A stretch of DNA of 64,000 nt, taken from Halosimplex salinum (GTDB lineage: Archaea; Halobacteriota; Halobacteria; Halobacteriales; Haloarculaceae). The DNA is taken from contig NZ_QWGG01000001.1 in NCBI RefSeq assembly GCF_003730195.1, forward strand, positions 372,001 through 436,000, in the 5' to 3' direction. The position numbers and the translations under genes are program-made. Every line of letters begins with the position of its first letter. Within the stretch, counting starts at the first letter, position 1. The notes beneath the pieces were generated by a model. That model did no database searches. It had not been told where the DNA came from and worked only from the letters and a program-made list of their open reading frames with translations. Of the stretch, positions 26,043 to 34,774 are shown one piece after another.

Positions 26043-27185
26043 ATGGATATTGCTGATATAGCCACCAGCGAGTATGTCGCTGTCGACGTCGACGAACGCC
26101 TGGGGAAAGTGCGGTCGCTGTTCGAACGCGAGAACCCCAAGGGTCTGATCGTCACCGACGACGACGAGTACGCTGGGATCATTACGCAGAAACAGCTGGT
26201 GCAGTCTCACATCGAAGACAACACGAAGGCGAGCGCGATGATGCAGTCGGCCCCGAAAGTCGAGCGCACGGCGGACGTGCGCAAGGTCGCCCGCGTCCTC
26301 GTCGAAGGCGGAACCAAGGTCGCCCCCGTCTTCGAAGCCGACCGCCTCTGGGGGATCGTCACCGAGGACGCGATCCTCGAAGCGGTCCTCGAGAACCTCG
26401 ACGCGCTCACGGTCCGGGACATCTACACCGACAACGTGGTCACGGTCACCGAGGAGTCGAACGTCGGGCAGGCGATCAACCTGCTCCGCGAACACGGCAT
26501 CTCCAGGCTCCCCGTCCTCGACGAGGACGGGCGGCTCTCGGGGATGGTGACCCGTCACGACATCGTCGACATCGTCGTCCGCGACATGGACAAGGCCACC
26601 CGCGGCGAGCGGGCCGGCGACATCGAGCGCGTGCTCGACTTGCCCGTCTACGACGAGATGAACAGTCCCGTCGCGACGACGACGCTCGACGAGTCCGTAC
26701 GCGACGCCGTCCAGCGGATGCTCGAACACGACTACGCCGGCCTCGTGGTCACCCCCGAGGGCGACGACAGCGTCGTCGAGGGCATCCTCACCAAGACGGA
26801 CGTGCTTCGCGCGCTGACGTTCACCGAGGAGGAGCACATGGACGTCCAGATAACCAACATCAAGCTCCTCGACACGATCAGCCGGGAGGACATCCGCCAG
26901 CGCATCGAGCGCGTCGCCGACAAGTACCAGGCGATGCAGGTCCAGCACTGTCACGTTCGCTTCCACGAACACAAGGAGAAACTCCGCGGCACGCCGCTGA
27001 TCCGCTGTCAGATCCGCCTGCGCACCAACAAGGGCCAGGCCGCCGGCTCCGGCGAGGGGTACGGCGCCGACTCCGCGTTCGGCGTCGCGCTCGACAAACT
27101 GGAACGGAACGTCCTCGAACTCAAAGACGTGCAGGCCGACGAGGAGTACCGCGGCCAGCTCCTCCGGAAACTCGGCGAACTGTAA
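26043..27185 (+). CDS. Four-CBS-domain protein fused to an HPF/RaiA-like ribosome hibernation domain
   Basis: 380 residues. Two Bateman pairs (four CBS domains, about residues 1-260) carry recurrent GLIVTDDDEYAGIIT, RLPVLDEDGRLSGMVT and LVVTPEGD-type strands that bind adenosine nucleotides in homologues. Residues about 290-375 match HPF: QVQHCHVRFHEHKEK, QIRLRTNKGQAAGSGEG and ALDKLERNVLELK. HPF binds the 30S subunit and stops translation. The fusion suggests that ribosome hibernation is gated by cellular AMP/ATP, which is inference. Confidence 0.8.
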   Translation: MDIADIATSEYVAVDVDERLGKVRSLFERENPKGLIVTDDDEYAGIITQKQLVQSHIEDNTKASAMMQSAPKVERTADVRKVARVLVEGGTKVAPVFEADRLWGIVTEDAILEAVLENLDALTVRDIYTDNVVTVTEESNVGQAINLLREHGISRLPVLDEDGRLSGMVTRHDIVDIVVRDMDKATRGERAGDIERVLDLPVYDEMNSPVATTTLDESVRDAVQRMLEHDYAGLVVTPEGDDSVVEGILTKTDVLRALTFTEEEHMDVQITNIKLLDTISREDIRQRIERVADKYQAMQVQHCHVRFHEHKEKLRGTPLIRCQIRLRTNKGQAAGSGEGYGADSAFGVALDKLERNVLELKDVQADEEYRGQLLRKLGEL

Positions 27186-27275
27186 GCCTCGCGACCACTG
27201 CGCCCCACCACGGCGCTTTCCGCTTCGCTCTCTCCCGACAGCGGCTCGCCCGGTGCGCTCGACCGACAGCCGGAC

Positions 27276-27425
27276 TTACTCCGAGTAGCCTTCCTGGAGG
27301 AAGGCGCCCTCGGTCTCGTACACGGAGACGAGTTCCTCGACGAGCTCGGCCAGCGACTCGTCGTCTTCGAGGTGTCGCTCCATGCGCTCGGCGAGGTCGT
27401 CGTCGATCTCGATAGTGGTCGTCAT
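27276..27425 (-). CDS. 49-residue antitoxin-like (ribbon-helix-helix type) protein
   Basis: Starts MTTTIEIDDDLAERMERHL and continues DDESLAELVEELVSVY. The short strand followed by two helices is the shape of RHH/CopG antitoxins and of small haloarchaeal relatives. No toxin gene is adjacent, so it may be a solitary DNA-binding or regulatory protein. The ATG is at 27425 and the stop TAA at 27276. Confidence 0.6.
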   Translation of the reverse strand: MTTTIEIDDDLAERMERHLEDDESLAELVEELVSVYETEGAFLQEGYSE

Positions 27426-27507
27426 GTGGGTGGGTACCATTGGACGGCGAGCCGGAAGAACCTGATGGGCGCAGCGGGACCACGCTTCGAGCGGTCGCGA
27501 CGGCGTC

Positions 27508-28284
27508 TCACTCGGACGCGCTCTCCGCGCCGCTCTCGTCGGACGACTGCATCACTTCGGTCGGGTCTCGGGCGCGGAACGCCGGCAGACTGGGGTCGCG
27601 GTGGGGGTTCCGGCCGAACGCCGCGCCGCGGAGGTCCTGTTCGTCGAGCTGGTCTCTGAGCGTCCGGTCCAGCCGGTTGACGCTCGTCACGTCGAGTCCG
27701 ACGATGTCCAGCAGCGTCCGGTAGCGGGGGTCGTCTTTGATCGAGTCGAACCGCTCGTGCAGGTCCGCTAGCGACTCCGGCGGTTGCTCGGCGATCCAGT
27801 CGGTGTCGTGGAGTCCGAGGATCCGCTGGCGCTCGTCGTCGACGACGTGCTGGATGACGACGAGCGCGACCTTCTGGATGGCCCGCTGGCTCCCGAACAC
27901 CGTCAGGTCGAGGTCGGTCATGATACCGAGCGCCCGGTCGCGCTCCCACGGCGTCAGGCCGAGCCGATTGCAGAAGGCGTGCGTGATGCGCGCCTTCTCC
28001 AGTCGGTGCATCCGCTCGCCGTGGCCGGCCATCGCCGGGTGTTGCTCGTCGTGGAGCCGCCGGAGGTTCTCGCCCACGTCCTCGTCTGGATGCTCCGGTC
28101 GACCGATGAGCGTCGCGCTCGGCGTCGTCACGTCCCACCGGCGGAACGACTCGTCCTTGACAGCCTCGACTCGCCCGAGTGAACCGTCTCCCGGACGGGT
28201 GCTCACCTCCCGTTCCGCTCGCGGATCGACCGGCTCGCTTCGGGCCCGGAGCCCGTCGTCAGCCGCGTCACGTCCCCCGTTCAT
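27508..28284 (-). CDS. rpoeps: DNA-directed RNA polymerase subunit epsilon-type protein (haloarchaeal)
   Basis: 258 residues. The central part, WDVTTPSATLIGRPEHPDED, then LHDEQHPAMAGHGERMHRLE, ALGIMTDLDLTVFGSQRAIQ and VALVVIQHVVDDERQR, matches what I recall of the haloarchaeal subunit annotated as epsilon, which has no counterpart in other archaea. Its role in transcription is poorly defined. The start ATG at 28284 lies 24-33 nt after TATA-like CTTTCTATAG (28308-28317), so the N-terminus begins MNGGRDA. Upstream lies an array of five promoter-like repeats. The first ~45 residues are acidic and variable. Confidence 0.65.
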   Translation of the reverse strand: MNGGRDAADDGLRARSEPVDPRAEREVSTRPGDGSLGRVEAVKDESFRRWDVTTPSATLIGRPEHPDEDVGENLRRLHDEQHPAMAGHGERMHRLEKARITHAFCNRLGLTPWERDRALGIMTDLDLTVFGSQRAIQKVALVVIQHVVDDERQRILGLHDTDWIAEQPPESLADLHERFDSIKDDPRYRTLLDIVGLDVTSVNRLDRTLRDQLDEQDLRGAAFGRNPHRDPSLPAFRARDPTEVMQSSDESGAESASE

Positions 28285-28358
28285 CTCGTCGGGCTTCGCC
28301 CTCTGGACTATAGAAAGCACCGGCTGACGGTCGAAATTGACCGCAGAACCGCACGACC

Positions 28359-28397
28359 CCTCTTACTATATCCCGTTGTGACGAGAACTACTTAAAG
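28359..28397 (-). repeat. 39-bp promoter-like repeat, copy 1
   Basis: On the minus strand the unit starts CTTTAAGTAGTTCTCGTCAC and ends TATAGTAAGAGG-like (here ATAGTAAGAGG). This copy is nearest to rpoeps, 75 nt from its start codon. It differs from the consensus at one base in the GGGG block (GGGATATAG). Confidence 0.9.
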
Positions 28398-28485
28398 AGC
28401 GCCCCGGCCGACGTTGTGAGCGGCCACGGGACCCGACCGAGTCACGACGGACGCGTCGCTCGGAGTCGAACTACGCCGCAGAACT

Positions 28486-28524
28486 CCTCTTACTATACCC
28501 CGTTGTGACGAGAACTACTTAAAG
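28486..28524 (-). repeat. 39-bp promoter-like repeat, copy 2
   Basis: Matches the consensus throughout: minus strand CTTTAAGTAGTTCTCGTCAC followed by AACGGGGTATAGTAAGAGG. The left flank on the minus strand continues AGTTCTGCGGCGTAG. Confidence 0.9.
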
Positions 28525-28641
28525 GCCTGTCGCGAGCAAGCGCCCCCCAGTCGTCGGCCACCGTCGGGAGCCGGCCGGTCGTGTCTGTGGCCGCTACCCG
28601 AACCCAGCGGTCGCTGGTCAAAACGAGATCTCAGAAAACTC

Positions 28642-28680
28642 CTCTTACTATACCCCCTTGTGACGAGAACTACTTAAAGG
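28642..28680 (-). repeat. 39-bp promoter-like repeat, copy 3
   Basis: One change from consensus, in the GGGG block (AAGGGGGTATAG). The minus-strand flank continues AGTTTTCTGAGATCTCG. Confidence 0.9.
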
Positions 28681-28779
28681 AACGATGGCCTCAGTGGACC
28701 CATCCGCAATCGGCTATCGGCCGGCCGTCGAAGCGAACTGTGGCCGCGTCGCTGATCGATCGCGATGTCGCGAAGAACT

Positions 28780-28818
28780 CCTCTTACTATACCCCGTTGT
28801 GACGAGAACCACTTAAAG
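28780..28818 (-). repeat. 39-bp promoter-like repeat, copy 4
   Basis: One change from consensus, in the TATA-like block (CTTTAAGTGG). The minus-strand flank AGTTCTTCGCGACATCGCGA can form a short hairpin. Confidence 0.9.
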
Positions 28819-28911
28819 GAGCGAACGGCCCAGCGACTCAGTCGTCGATCGTTCGACCGTCGGTATAGGTGGGGTAGGCGTCGCTGACGAATCGTAGTAC
28901 GACGCAGAAAT

Positions 28912-28950
28912 CCTCTTACCATATGCCGTTGTGACGAGAACTACTTAAAG
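28912..28950 (-). repeat. 39-bp promoter-like repeat, copy 5
   Basis: The most distant copy from rpoeps. It differs from consensus in the GGCATATGGTAAGAGG part. The minus-strand flank ATTTCTGCGTCG...CGACGC can form a 6-bp hairpin. Confidence 0.9.
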
Positions 28951-28969
28951 GAACGAGCGGCCCGGACGG

Positions 28970-29310
28970 TCACCGGTCGGGATTCGTGACGTGATACAGT
29001 AGTTCGTACTCGCCCACGTCCTGCCCGTCTTCGAGCACTTCGCGCATGACCTCTTTGTGCTCCTCGTCGATGTCGTGGTCGGAGTCCTCGAACTGGTCCC
29101 AGACTCGCTCGATGTCCTCGGCTTCCATGTAGTACACCAGATGCGGGCCGTCGTCGGTGCGTTCGAGGAGCGCCGACTCTGTTTTCATCCCCTCGTCCCG
29201 GAGCGTCTCGACGACCTCGTCACTTCGGTCGCGGACTTCACCCATCCACTCTTTCAGCGGTCGACTTTGCCCTCTTCCACGCGCTGTTTGACCATCACGA
29301 CGTCGGTCAT
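28970..29310 (-). pseudogene. DUF6176 family gene interrupted by a one-base frameshift
   Basis: The intact-looking downstream frame (28970-29245, 91 residues, starting MGEVRDRSDEVVETLRDEGM) lacks the usual N-terminus. An upstream frame begins at ATG 29310, MTDVVMVKQRVEEGKVDR, and stops at 29254. Restoring one base near 29257 joins them through LKEWMGEV, giving about 113 residues with the expected DUF6176 pattern (KxRxxxGKxxRLxEW). A TATA-like AAACGATAAG (29338-29348) about 28-38 nt before 29310 supports that start. The site is not a classical slippery heptamer, so mutation or sequencing error is likelier than programmed frameshifting. Family function unknown. Confidence 0.75.
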
Positions 29311-29484
29311 TCTGTTCGAGCGATAGGTCCCTCGGTCGCTTATCGTTTGGGCGGCTGTGGAACGTAGTCTCTCACGTGGGTGCAGCCACAGGTGTCGATG
29401 CCTGTTCGATACGGATGCTCGTTGAGTAGTTGTTTCTATGTAGTGAGTCGTGAATAGAAGTCGAGTTGGAGTGACCGCAGTCGT

Positions 29485-29880
29485 CAGCAAGCGACGAAAG
29501 CCCTCGACACGCTCGCGGGCGCTGAGCGGGATATCCTCGCTACGCTCGGATAGTGCCCGCTCAGACGACTGAACGCGAGCGCGCCTCGCCCTTTCAGTCC
29601 ACCGGAAGACTCACTCCGCTCGTCTTCCGAGCCCTGATTCGCTCCACTCGTCGGGACGCCAGGACCGCTCCGCCACACACAGCACCGCAAAAACAGCCTC
29701 GTACCTCCCCAACCGATTGCGGTGCTCACTCCGTTGCGCTCCTCATCCCTCGCGCGGCTTCGTCGCGGCACGGAGGCCGCCAACGTCAGAGCACGCTCTG
29801 ACGGCCCTCGGAATCGCGAGCGATTCCGAGACGACAGCGCGCGCCACCGCAATTGTTCACTCTGCGGGCTGCACTGAACA
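29485..29880. repeat. Hairpin-rich repeat element, copy A
   Basis: Gene-free DNA just downstream of the cdc48 stop. It begins with CAGCAAGCGACGAAAGCCCT (29485), and from 29574 to about 29878 is almost identical to 39867-40169. It contains perfect inverted repeats such as GGAAGAC...GTCTTCC (29600-29624), CGTCAGAGCACGCTCTGACG (29784-29803) and GGAATCGCGAGCGATTCC (29810-29827). An outer pair ATTGCGGTG (29716) / CACCGCAAT (29845) encloses the last two. All six frames look open in places, but no protein is credible. Confidence 0.85.
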
Positions 29881-29959
29881 CACGCCGAACGAAGCGAGGT
29901 ATTCCACCGAACAAGAACGACAGAAGAGAGCGAGGGGCACCCGCTCGAAAAAGGGGTCG

Positions 29960-32185
29960 CTACTGGAAGCCGATGCGGCCGCCGGAACGGCGCTGCTGGG
30001 CGTTCTGACTGCCGCTCTTGAACTCCTCTTCCATCTGCTCGTAGTAGTCGCGGATGTCGTCGGTGATGGTCGGGCGGACGTTGTCCATCGCCTGTCGGAA
30101 GTGACTCATCTCGACGACGTCGGCGTCTTCGTCCTCGCGGAGCGCCTCGATGGCGGCCTCGCGGCCGATCGATTCCAGGTCCGAGCCGACGAACCCGTCG
30201 GTGACCTCGGCGAGCTCTCGCAGGCTCACGTCGGGACCGAGCGGCTGGTCTTCCGTGTGGATGCGGAGGATCTGCTCGCGGCCCTCCGTGTCGGGCTCGC
30301 CGATCATGACGAGCCTGTCGAAGCGGCCCGAGCGGATGAGCGCCGGATCGATCATGTCGGGGCGGTTGGTCGCGCCGATGACCATCACGTCTTCCATGTC
30401 CTCCAGCCCGTCGAGTTCGGTGAGGAGCTGGTTGACGACGCGTTCGGAGACGTTACTGCCGACGTCGCCGCCGCGGCCGGGCGCCAGCGAGTCCAGTTCG
30501 TCGAAGAAGATCACCGTCGGGGCGACCTGCTTCGCCTTCCTGAACGTCTGGCGGATGGCCTTCTCGCTCTCCCCCACCCACTTCGAGAGGAGTTGCGGGC
30601 CGCGCACGCTGATGAAGTTGGCGTCGGTCTCGTTGGCGACGGCCTTGGCCATCAGCGTCTTCCCGGTGCCCGGTGGGCCGTAGAGGAGGACGCCGCTCGG
30701 CGGGTCGATACCCATCCGGCGGAACTTCTCGGGCTTGTTCAGCGGCCACTCGACGGACTCCTGGACCTTGCCCTTGGCCGACTCGAGGCCGCCCACGTCG
30801 TCCCACGACACCTTCGGCAACTCGACGAGCACCTCGCGCATGGCGCTGGGACTCACCTCGTTGAGGGCGCCGCGGAAGTCCTCGCGCTTGATGATCATCC
30901 GGTCGATGAGGCTCGGCGGGATGTCCTCCTCGTCGAGGTCGATCTCCGGGAGGTATCGGCGGAGCGCCTTCATCGCGGCCTCCTTCGTGAGGCTCTCGAT
31001 GTCGGCGCCGACGAAGCCGTGCGTCTCGTCGGCGAGCCGGCCGAGGGTCACGTCGTCCGAGAGCGGCATGCCGCGGGTGTGGATCTGGAGGATCTCCTCC
31101 CTGCCCACCTCGTCGGGGACGCCGATCTCGATCTCGCGGTCGAACCGGCCCGGCCGGCGGAGGGCTGGGTCGACGCTGTCGACGCGGTTGGTCGCGGCGA
31201 TGACGATGACCTGGCCCCGGGATTCGAGGCCGTCCATCATCGTGAGCAGCTGTGCGACGACGCGGCGCTCGACTTCGCCGGTCACGTCCTCGCGCTTCGG
31301 TGCGATGGAGTCCAGTTCGTCGATGAAGATGATCGAGGGCGCCTCCTCGCTGGCGTCCTCGAAGATCTCTCTGAGTTGCTGTTCGGACTCACCGTAGTAC
31401 TTCGAGATGATCTCCGGGCCGGCGATAGAGAAGAAACTGGCAGAGGTCTCGTTGGCGACCGCCTTCGCGAGCAGGGTCTTCCCCGTGCCGGGCGGGCCGT
31501 GGAGCAGGACCCCCTGTGGCGGCTCGATGCCGAGCTTCTTGAAGATCTGGGGGTGTTTCATCGGCAGTTCCACCATCTCGCGGACCCGCTGGATCTCGTT
31601 TTGCAGGCCGCCGATATCCTCGTAGGTGATGCCGCCGCCGGTCTTCTCGAAGCCGCTGATGGGCTCCTCGCGGAGTTCGACCTCGGTGTCCTCCGTGATG
31701 AGGCAGACGCCGTCGGGTTCCGTCTCGACGGCGATCAGCGGGATCGCCTGTCCGGGCGACCGCATGAACGGGTGGTTCGTCGAGGACATCACCGGGACGA
31801 TGTCGCGCTCGACGACCGGCCGTTTGAGGATCTGTCGTTTCACCATACCTGCGGCGTCGGAACCGAACTGGACGCTGGCCTCCTCGGGCGGCGCGAGGAC
31901 GAGCTTGTCCGCCTTCTCGGCCTCGGCCTTGCGGATCTCGACGCGCTCGCCGATGCCGACGTCGGCGTTCTGGCGCGTGAATCCGTCGATGCGGACCGTA
32001 TCCGTGTTCCAGTCCTGTCGGTCCGCTCGCCACACTTTCGCCGCGGTCACTTCGCTGCCTTCGATCTCGATGATGTCGCCGGGTGAAAGCTTGAGGTGTA
32101 GGAGCGTGTCGGGGTCCAGCCGGGCGATGCCGCGACCCGAGTCGTTCGGGTACGCTTTCGCCACTTCTAGTTGCACTTCGTTCAT
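29960..32185 (-). CDS. cdc48: Cdc48/VCP-type AAA+ ATPase
   Basis: 741 residues. A CDC48 N-terminal double-psi barrel (about 1-180, starting [20 protein letters not shown]) is followed by two AAA modules, each with Walker A GPPGTGKT and Walker B (IIFIDELDS in D1, VIFFDELDS in D2), plus sensor and arginine-finger segments [10 protein letters not shown] and [10 protein letters not shown]. In archaea it unfolds and extracts proteins for the proteasome and other partners. The tail ends [10 protein letters not shown]. The hairpin-rich element A lies directly downstream. A T-rich element near 32225-32237 may be its promoter. Confidence 0.95.
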   Translation of the reverse strand: MNEVQLEVAKAYPNDSGRGIARLDPDTLLHLKLSPGDIIEIEGSEVTAAKVWRADRQDWNTDTVRIDGFTRQNADVGIGERVEIRKAEAEKADKLVLAPPEEASVQFGSDAAGMVKRQILKRPVVERDIVPVMSSTNHPFMRSPGQAIPLIAVETEPDGVCLITEDTEVELREEPISGFEKTGGGITYEDIGGLQNEIQRVREMVELPMKHPQIFKKLGIEPPQGVLLHGPPGTGKTLLAKAVANETSASFFSIAGPEIISKYYGESEQQLREIFEDASEEAPSIIFIDELDSIAPKREDVTGEVERRVVAQLLTMMDGLESRGQVIVIAATNRVDSVDPALRRPGRFDREIEIGVPDEVGREEILQIHTRGMPLSDDVTLGRLADETHGFVGADIESLTKEAAMKALRRYLPEIDLDEEDIPPSLIDRMIIKREDFRGALNEVSPSAMREVLVELPKVSWDDVGGLESAKGKVQESVEWPLNKPEKFRRMGIDPPSGVLLYGPPGTGKTLMAKAVANETDANFISVRGPQLLSKWVGESEKAIRQTFRKAKQVAPTVIFFDELDSLAPGRGGDVGSNVSERVVNQLLTELDGLEDMEDVMVIGATNRPDMIDPALIRSGRFDRLVMIGEPDTEGREQILRIHTEDQPLGPDVSLRELAEVTDGFVGSDLESIGREAAIEALREDEDADVVEMSHFRQAMDNVRPTITDDIRDYYEQMEEEFKSGSQNAQQRRSGGRIGFQ

Positions 32186-32575
32186 AGTCGAGTGGGAGTG
32201 TGTCTCACTCGGGTACCCCCGCGGATATGCTTTTTGCCTCCGGCGGTCTCCTCGGTGAATCGACAGGCTATTTCCCCGTCACGTCTCCGAATTTCGCCGC
32301 CTCGCTTCGGGGCTCACAATGCGTCCGATCTCAGCACCCGATACAGGTCTCCTGCCGTCACGGCACTGCGTCTGCGGACCGCGAACTCGCCGGTGGGCCC
32401 GAGTATCGTGCTCGCCGGTGGGTCCGCGGGTCGGACTCGCCGGAGTCGATCCCCGGGTGCCCCCGTCGAGGATCGTGTCGATATCGATACCCTGTGCGGA
32501 CACCACGCGGCAAAACAGCGCCAATGCGATCCCGACGAGCGGTTCATTAATCCCCGTCGCACACGAATCCGGCAT
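32186..32575. other. 390-bp divergent intergenic region
   Basis: No credible gene. It holds the putative cdc48 promoter (A/T-rich bases 32225-32237), an inverted repeat CGAGTG...CACTCG (32189-32211) just before the cdc48 start, and the TATA-like CATTAATC (32545-32552) of the SOUL gene. CTCGCCGGTGGG occurs twice (near 32387 and 32413). Confidence 0.5.
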
Positions 32576-33211
32576 ATGAGGGAAGTTACCAAGGCCGCGA
32601 TCGTCGGTGGGGGCGTCTTTCTCGCTGGCTGGGTCGGCTGGGGTCTGTACTCGAACCGCTCGGCCGAATCGGTTCCCTACGAGCGGCTCCGAACCTTCGA
32701 CGGGGTCGAACTTCGAGCGTATCCGCAGACGGTTCTCGTCGAAACGACGGCACCGGACCAGATCACGGCGTTTCGACGGCTCTTCGGGTACATCTCCGGA
32801 GCCAACGGGGGCGACGAGTCGATCTCCATGACCACACCCGTCGAGACGCGGTCGGGAGCGTCGGTGGCGATGACGGCCCCCGTTCGGTCAGATTCGTCCG
32901 GGAGCGGGACTGACGAGGTGCGGATGTCGTTCTACCTGCCGTCGGAGTACAGCCCGGAGACCGTGCCGATACCGACGGAACCGACGGTCAGACTCGTCGT
33001 CGAGCCGCCGAAGCGAGTGGCCGCGAGGCGATTCTCCTGGTACGCCCCGGAGTGGCGCGTCGCGAGACAGGAGCGGAAACTCCGCTCGGCCCTCGAGCGC
33101 GAAGGGATCGATCCCCGGGACGACCCGTATCTCCTGCGTTACGACGACCCGTGGACACCGCCGTTCATGCGCCGGAACGAAGTGGCAGTCGAGGTCGCCA
33201 CCGATAGCTGA
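32576..33211 (+). CDS. SOUL-family haem-binding protein with membrane anchor
   Basis: 211 residues. One N-terminal hydrophobic helix (about 8-26) anchors the protein. The SOUL/HEBP fold follows: VPYERLRTFDGVELRAYP, then the hallmark ISMTTPVETRSGASVAMTAPV and RMSFYLPSEYSPETVPIP. Family members bind haem or tetrapyrroles. A TATA-like element lies 24-31 nt before the ATG, so it is probably leaderless. Confidence 0.85.
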   Translation: MREVTKAAIVGGGVFLAGWVGWGLYSNRSAESVPYERLRTFDGVELRAYPQTVLVETTAPDQITAFRRLFGYISGANGGDESISMTTPVETRSGASVAMTAPVRSDSSGSGTDEVRMSFYLPSEYSPETVPIPTEPTVRLVVEPPKRVAARRFSWYAPEWRVARQERKLRSALEREGIDPRDDPYLLRYDDPWTPPFMRRNEVAVEVATDS

Positions 33212-33436
33212 TTCCGTTCGAGTCGGTACAGCAGGGCAGCGCGCAGGCCCACCCTGCGGGGGAGAGGTAGCTTCGGTCCACAATTTCGTTCCACGAATTC
33301 GTTTCCGACGACTGCGAACACACCGGAGACCCGAACTCCGAACTCGAGGGTAGCTGGGACGCGACGGACACCCTGACCGTCCAGGTCCTCACCCGCCACC
33401 GGACCGTTTTTGCACTGCGCGCGCGGGAGTTATCGT

Positions 33437-34774
33437 ATGCGAACGCTCGCCTTCGACGGTCGGCTGGGTGCAAGCGGCGATATGTTACTGGGTGCGCTCG
33501 TCGCGGCCGGGGCGGACCCGGACGTTCTGTCTCCCGTCGAGGACGCCCTCCCGGTCCGCTACGACGTGCGGTCGGTCACGAAAAACGGAATCTCCGCGAC
33601 GGCCGTCGACGTGCGCCACGAGGACGCCGACGAGGAAGATCACGGTGAGCACCACCACGACGGCCACGCTCACGATCACGGCGACCACGATCACTCGGAC
33701 GGCCACGCTCACGATCACGGCGACCACAGCCACGACCACGGTGATGACGACGGGCATGGACACGCACACGGTCACGCCGAGGGAGCGGGGCCGAACCGCA
33801 CGTACGCCGAGGTCGTGGAACTGGTCGAGTCGCTGGGCCTGCCCGACGGCGTGGAGCGCGACGCGCTGGCGGTGTTCGAACTGCTCGGCGAGGCAGAGGC
33901 GAGCGTCCACGGGACGGCCATCGACGAGACGCACTTCCACGAGGTGGGTGCCGACGACGCCATCGCCGACGTGGTCGGGGTCTCGCTCCTGCTGGATGAC
34001 CTCGGCGTCGAGCGAGTGGTGACGACACCGCTCGCGACCGGTGGCGGCGAGGTGGCGATGAGCCACGGCACCTATCCGGTGCCCGCGCCGGCGGTCGTCG
34101 AACTCGCCGAGCGCGCGGACTGGTCGCTGCGCGGCGGACCGGTCGAGCGGGAACTGCTGACGCCCACGGGCGCGGCACTGCTCGCGCACTTCGCCGAGGG
34201 GGTCGAGTCGCTCCCGAACCTCGAAGTGATCGCCTCCGGGTACGGCGCGGGGGGATACGACCTCGAACGGTACCCGAACGTCCTGCGGGCGATCGTCGGC
34301 GAGGGGAGCGGCGGACTCACGCGGGACGCCATCACCGTGCTGGAGACGAACCTCGACGACGCGACGCCGGAGGTGCTTGGGGGCCTCCAGGAGTCGCTCG
34401 CCGACGCCGGCGCGCGAGACGTGTCGATACTGCCGGCGACGATGAAGAAGTCGCGCCCGGGACACCTCGTGAAGGTCGTCGTCAAGCCCGAAGACGCCCA
34501 GCGAGTCGCGCGCAGACTCGCGGAGGAGACGGGGACGCTCGGCGTCCGCGAACACGGTGCCGGTCACCGCTGGATCGCCGAGCGCGACCTGCGGACCGTC
34601 CCCGTCGAGGTCGACGGCGAGTCCTACGACGTGGCGGTCAAGGTCGCGAGCGACGACGCCGGCGAGGTGTTCGACGTGAGCGCCGAGTACGACGACGCCG
34701 CAGCGGTCGCTCGTGAGACGGGCCTGCCGGTCAGGGAGGTCGTCCGGCGCGCCGAGACCGCGGCGAGAGAATGA
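33437..34774 (+). CDS. larC: LarC nickel-pincer cofactor biosynthesis protein with His-rich insert
   Basis: 445 residues. Family start RTLAFDGRLGASGDMLLGAL, middle HFHEVGADDAIADVVG and TPTGAALLAHF, and C-terminal ETNLDDATPEVLGGL and SRPGHLVKVVV match LarC, which inserts nickel into the pincer nucleotide cofactor of lactate racemase-type enzymes using CTP. Residues about 63-115 are an expanded Asp/His tract (over 20 His) likely to store or deliver metal. LarA, LarB and LarE are not nearby. ATG 33437 lies 24-32 nt after a T-rich promoter element. The next gene overlaps by 4 nt. Confidence 0.88.
   Translation: MRTLAFDGRLGASGDMLLGALVAAGADPDVLSPVEDALPVRYDVRSVTKNGISATAVDVRHEDADEEDHGEHHHDGHAHDHGDHDHSDGHAHDHGDHSHDHGDDDGHGHAHGHAEGAGPNRTYAEVVELVESLGLPDGVERDALAVFELLGEAEASVHGTAIDETHFHEVGADDAIADVVGVSLLLDDLGVERVVTTPLATGGGEVAMSHGTYPVPAPAVVELAERADWSLRGGPVERELLTPTGAALLAHFAEGVESLPNLEVIASGYGAGGYDLERYPNVLRAIVGEGSGGLTRDAITVLETNLDDATPEVLGGLQESLADAGARDVSILPATMKKSRPGHLVKVVVKPEDAQRVARRLAEETGTLGVREHGAGHRWIAERDLRTVPVEVDGESYDVAVKVASDDAGEVFDVSAEYDDAAAVARETGLPVREVVRRAETAARE
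33651..33738 (+). repeat. Internal direct repeats encoding the His-rich tract of larC
   Basis: GGCCACGCTCACGATCACGG occurs at 33661-33680 and again at 33700-33719, with shorter CACGATCAC-type copies around them. The repeats keep frame and encode HAHDHGDH units, suggesting that the tract grew by slippage. Confidence 0.7.

Larger units (their letters stand above)
28285..28969. other. 685-bp gene-free region holding a repeat array
   Basis: No gene is evident on either strand. The region lies between the start of rpoeps and the stop of the DUF6176 gene, both on the minus strand. It contains five copies of a 39-bp repeat (listed separately), with 88-117 bp between copies. The intervening sequence is GC-rich and mostly unique, but carries a weakly conserved CAGCGACGC-like block about 20-30 nt left of several repeats. 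Confidence 0.8.

Noticed and set aside
28359-28950. CRISPR array
   Set aside because: The repeats are 39 bp but the intervals are 88-117 bp and uneven, the repeat contains a TATA-like core, and no cas genes are nearby.
28970-29310. Programmed -1 frameshifting of the DUF6176 gene
   Set aside because: The shift site GACCGCTGAAAG is not a slippery heptamer and no obvious downstream stimulatory structure is seen; mutation or sequencing error is simpler.
29553-29960. Several open frames on both strands in the hairpin element
   Set aside because: They arise from palindromic repeats, recur identically in copy B and give basic, Ser-rich translations with no protein pattern.
32279-32575. 98-codon minus-strand open frame before the SOUL gene
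   Set aside because: The start would lie on the SOUL ATG, the composition is basic, and no conserved segment is visible.
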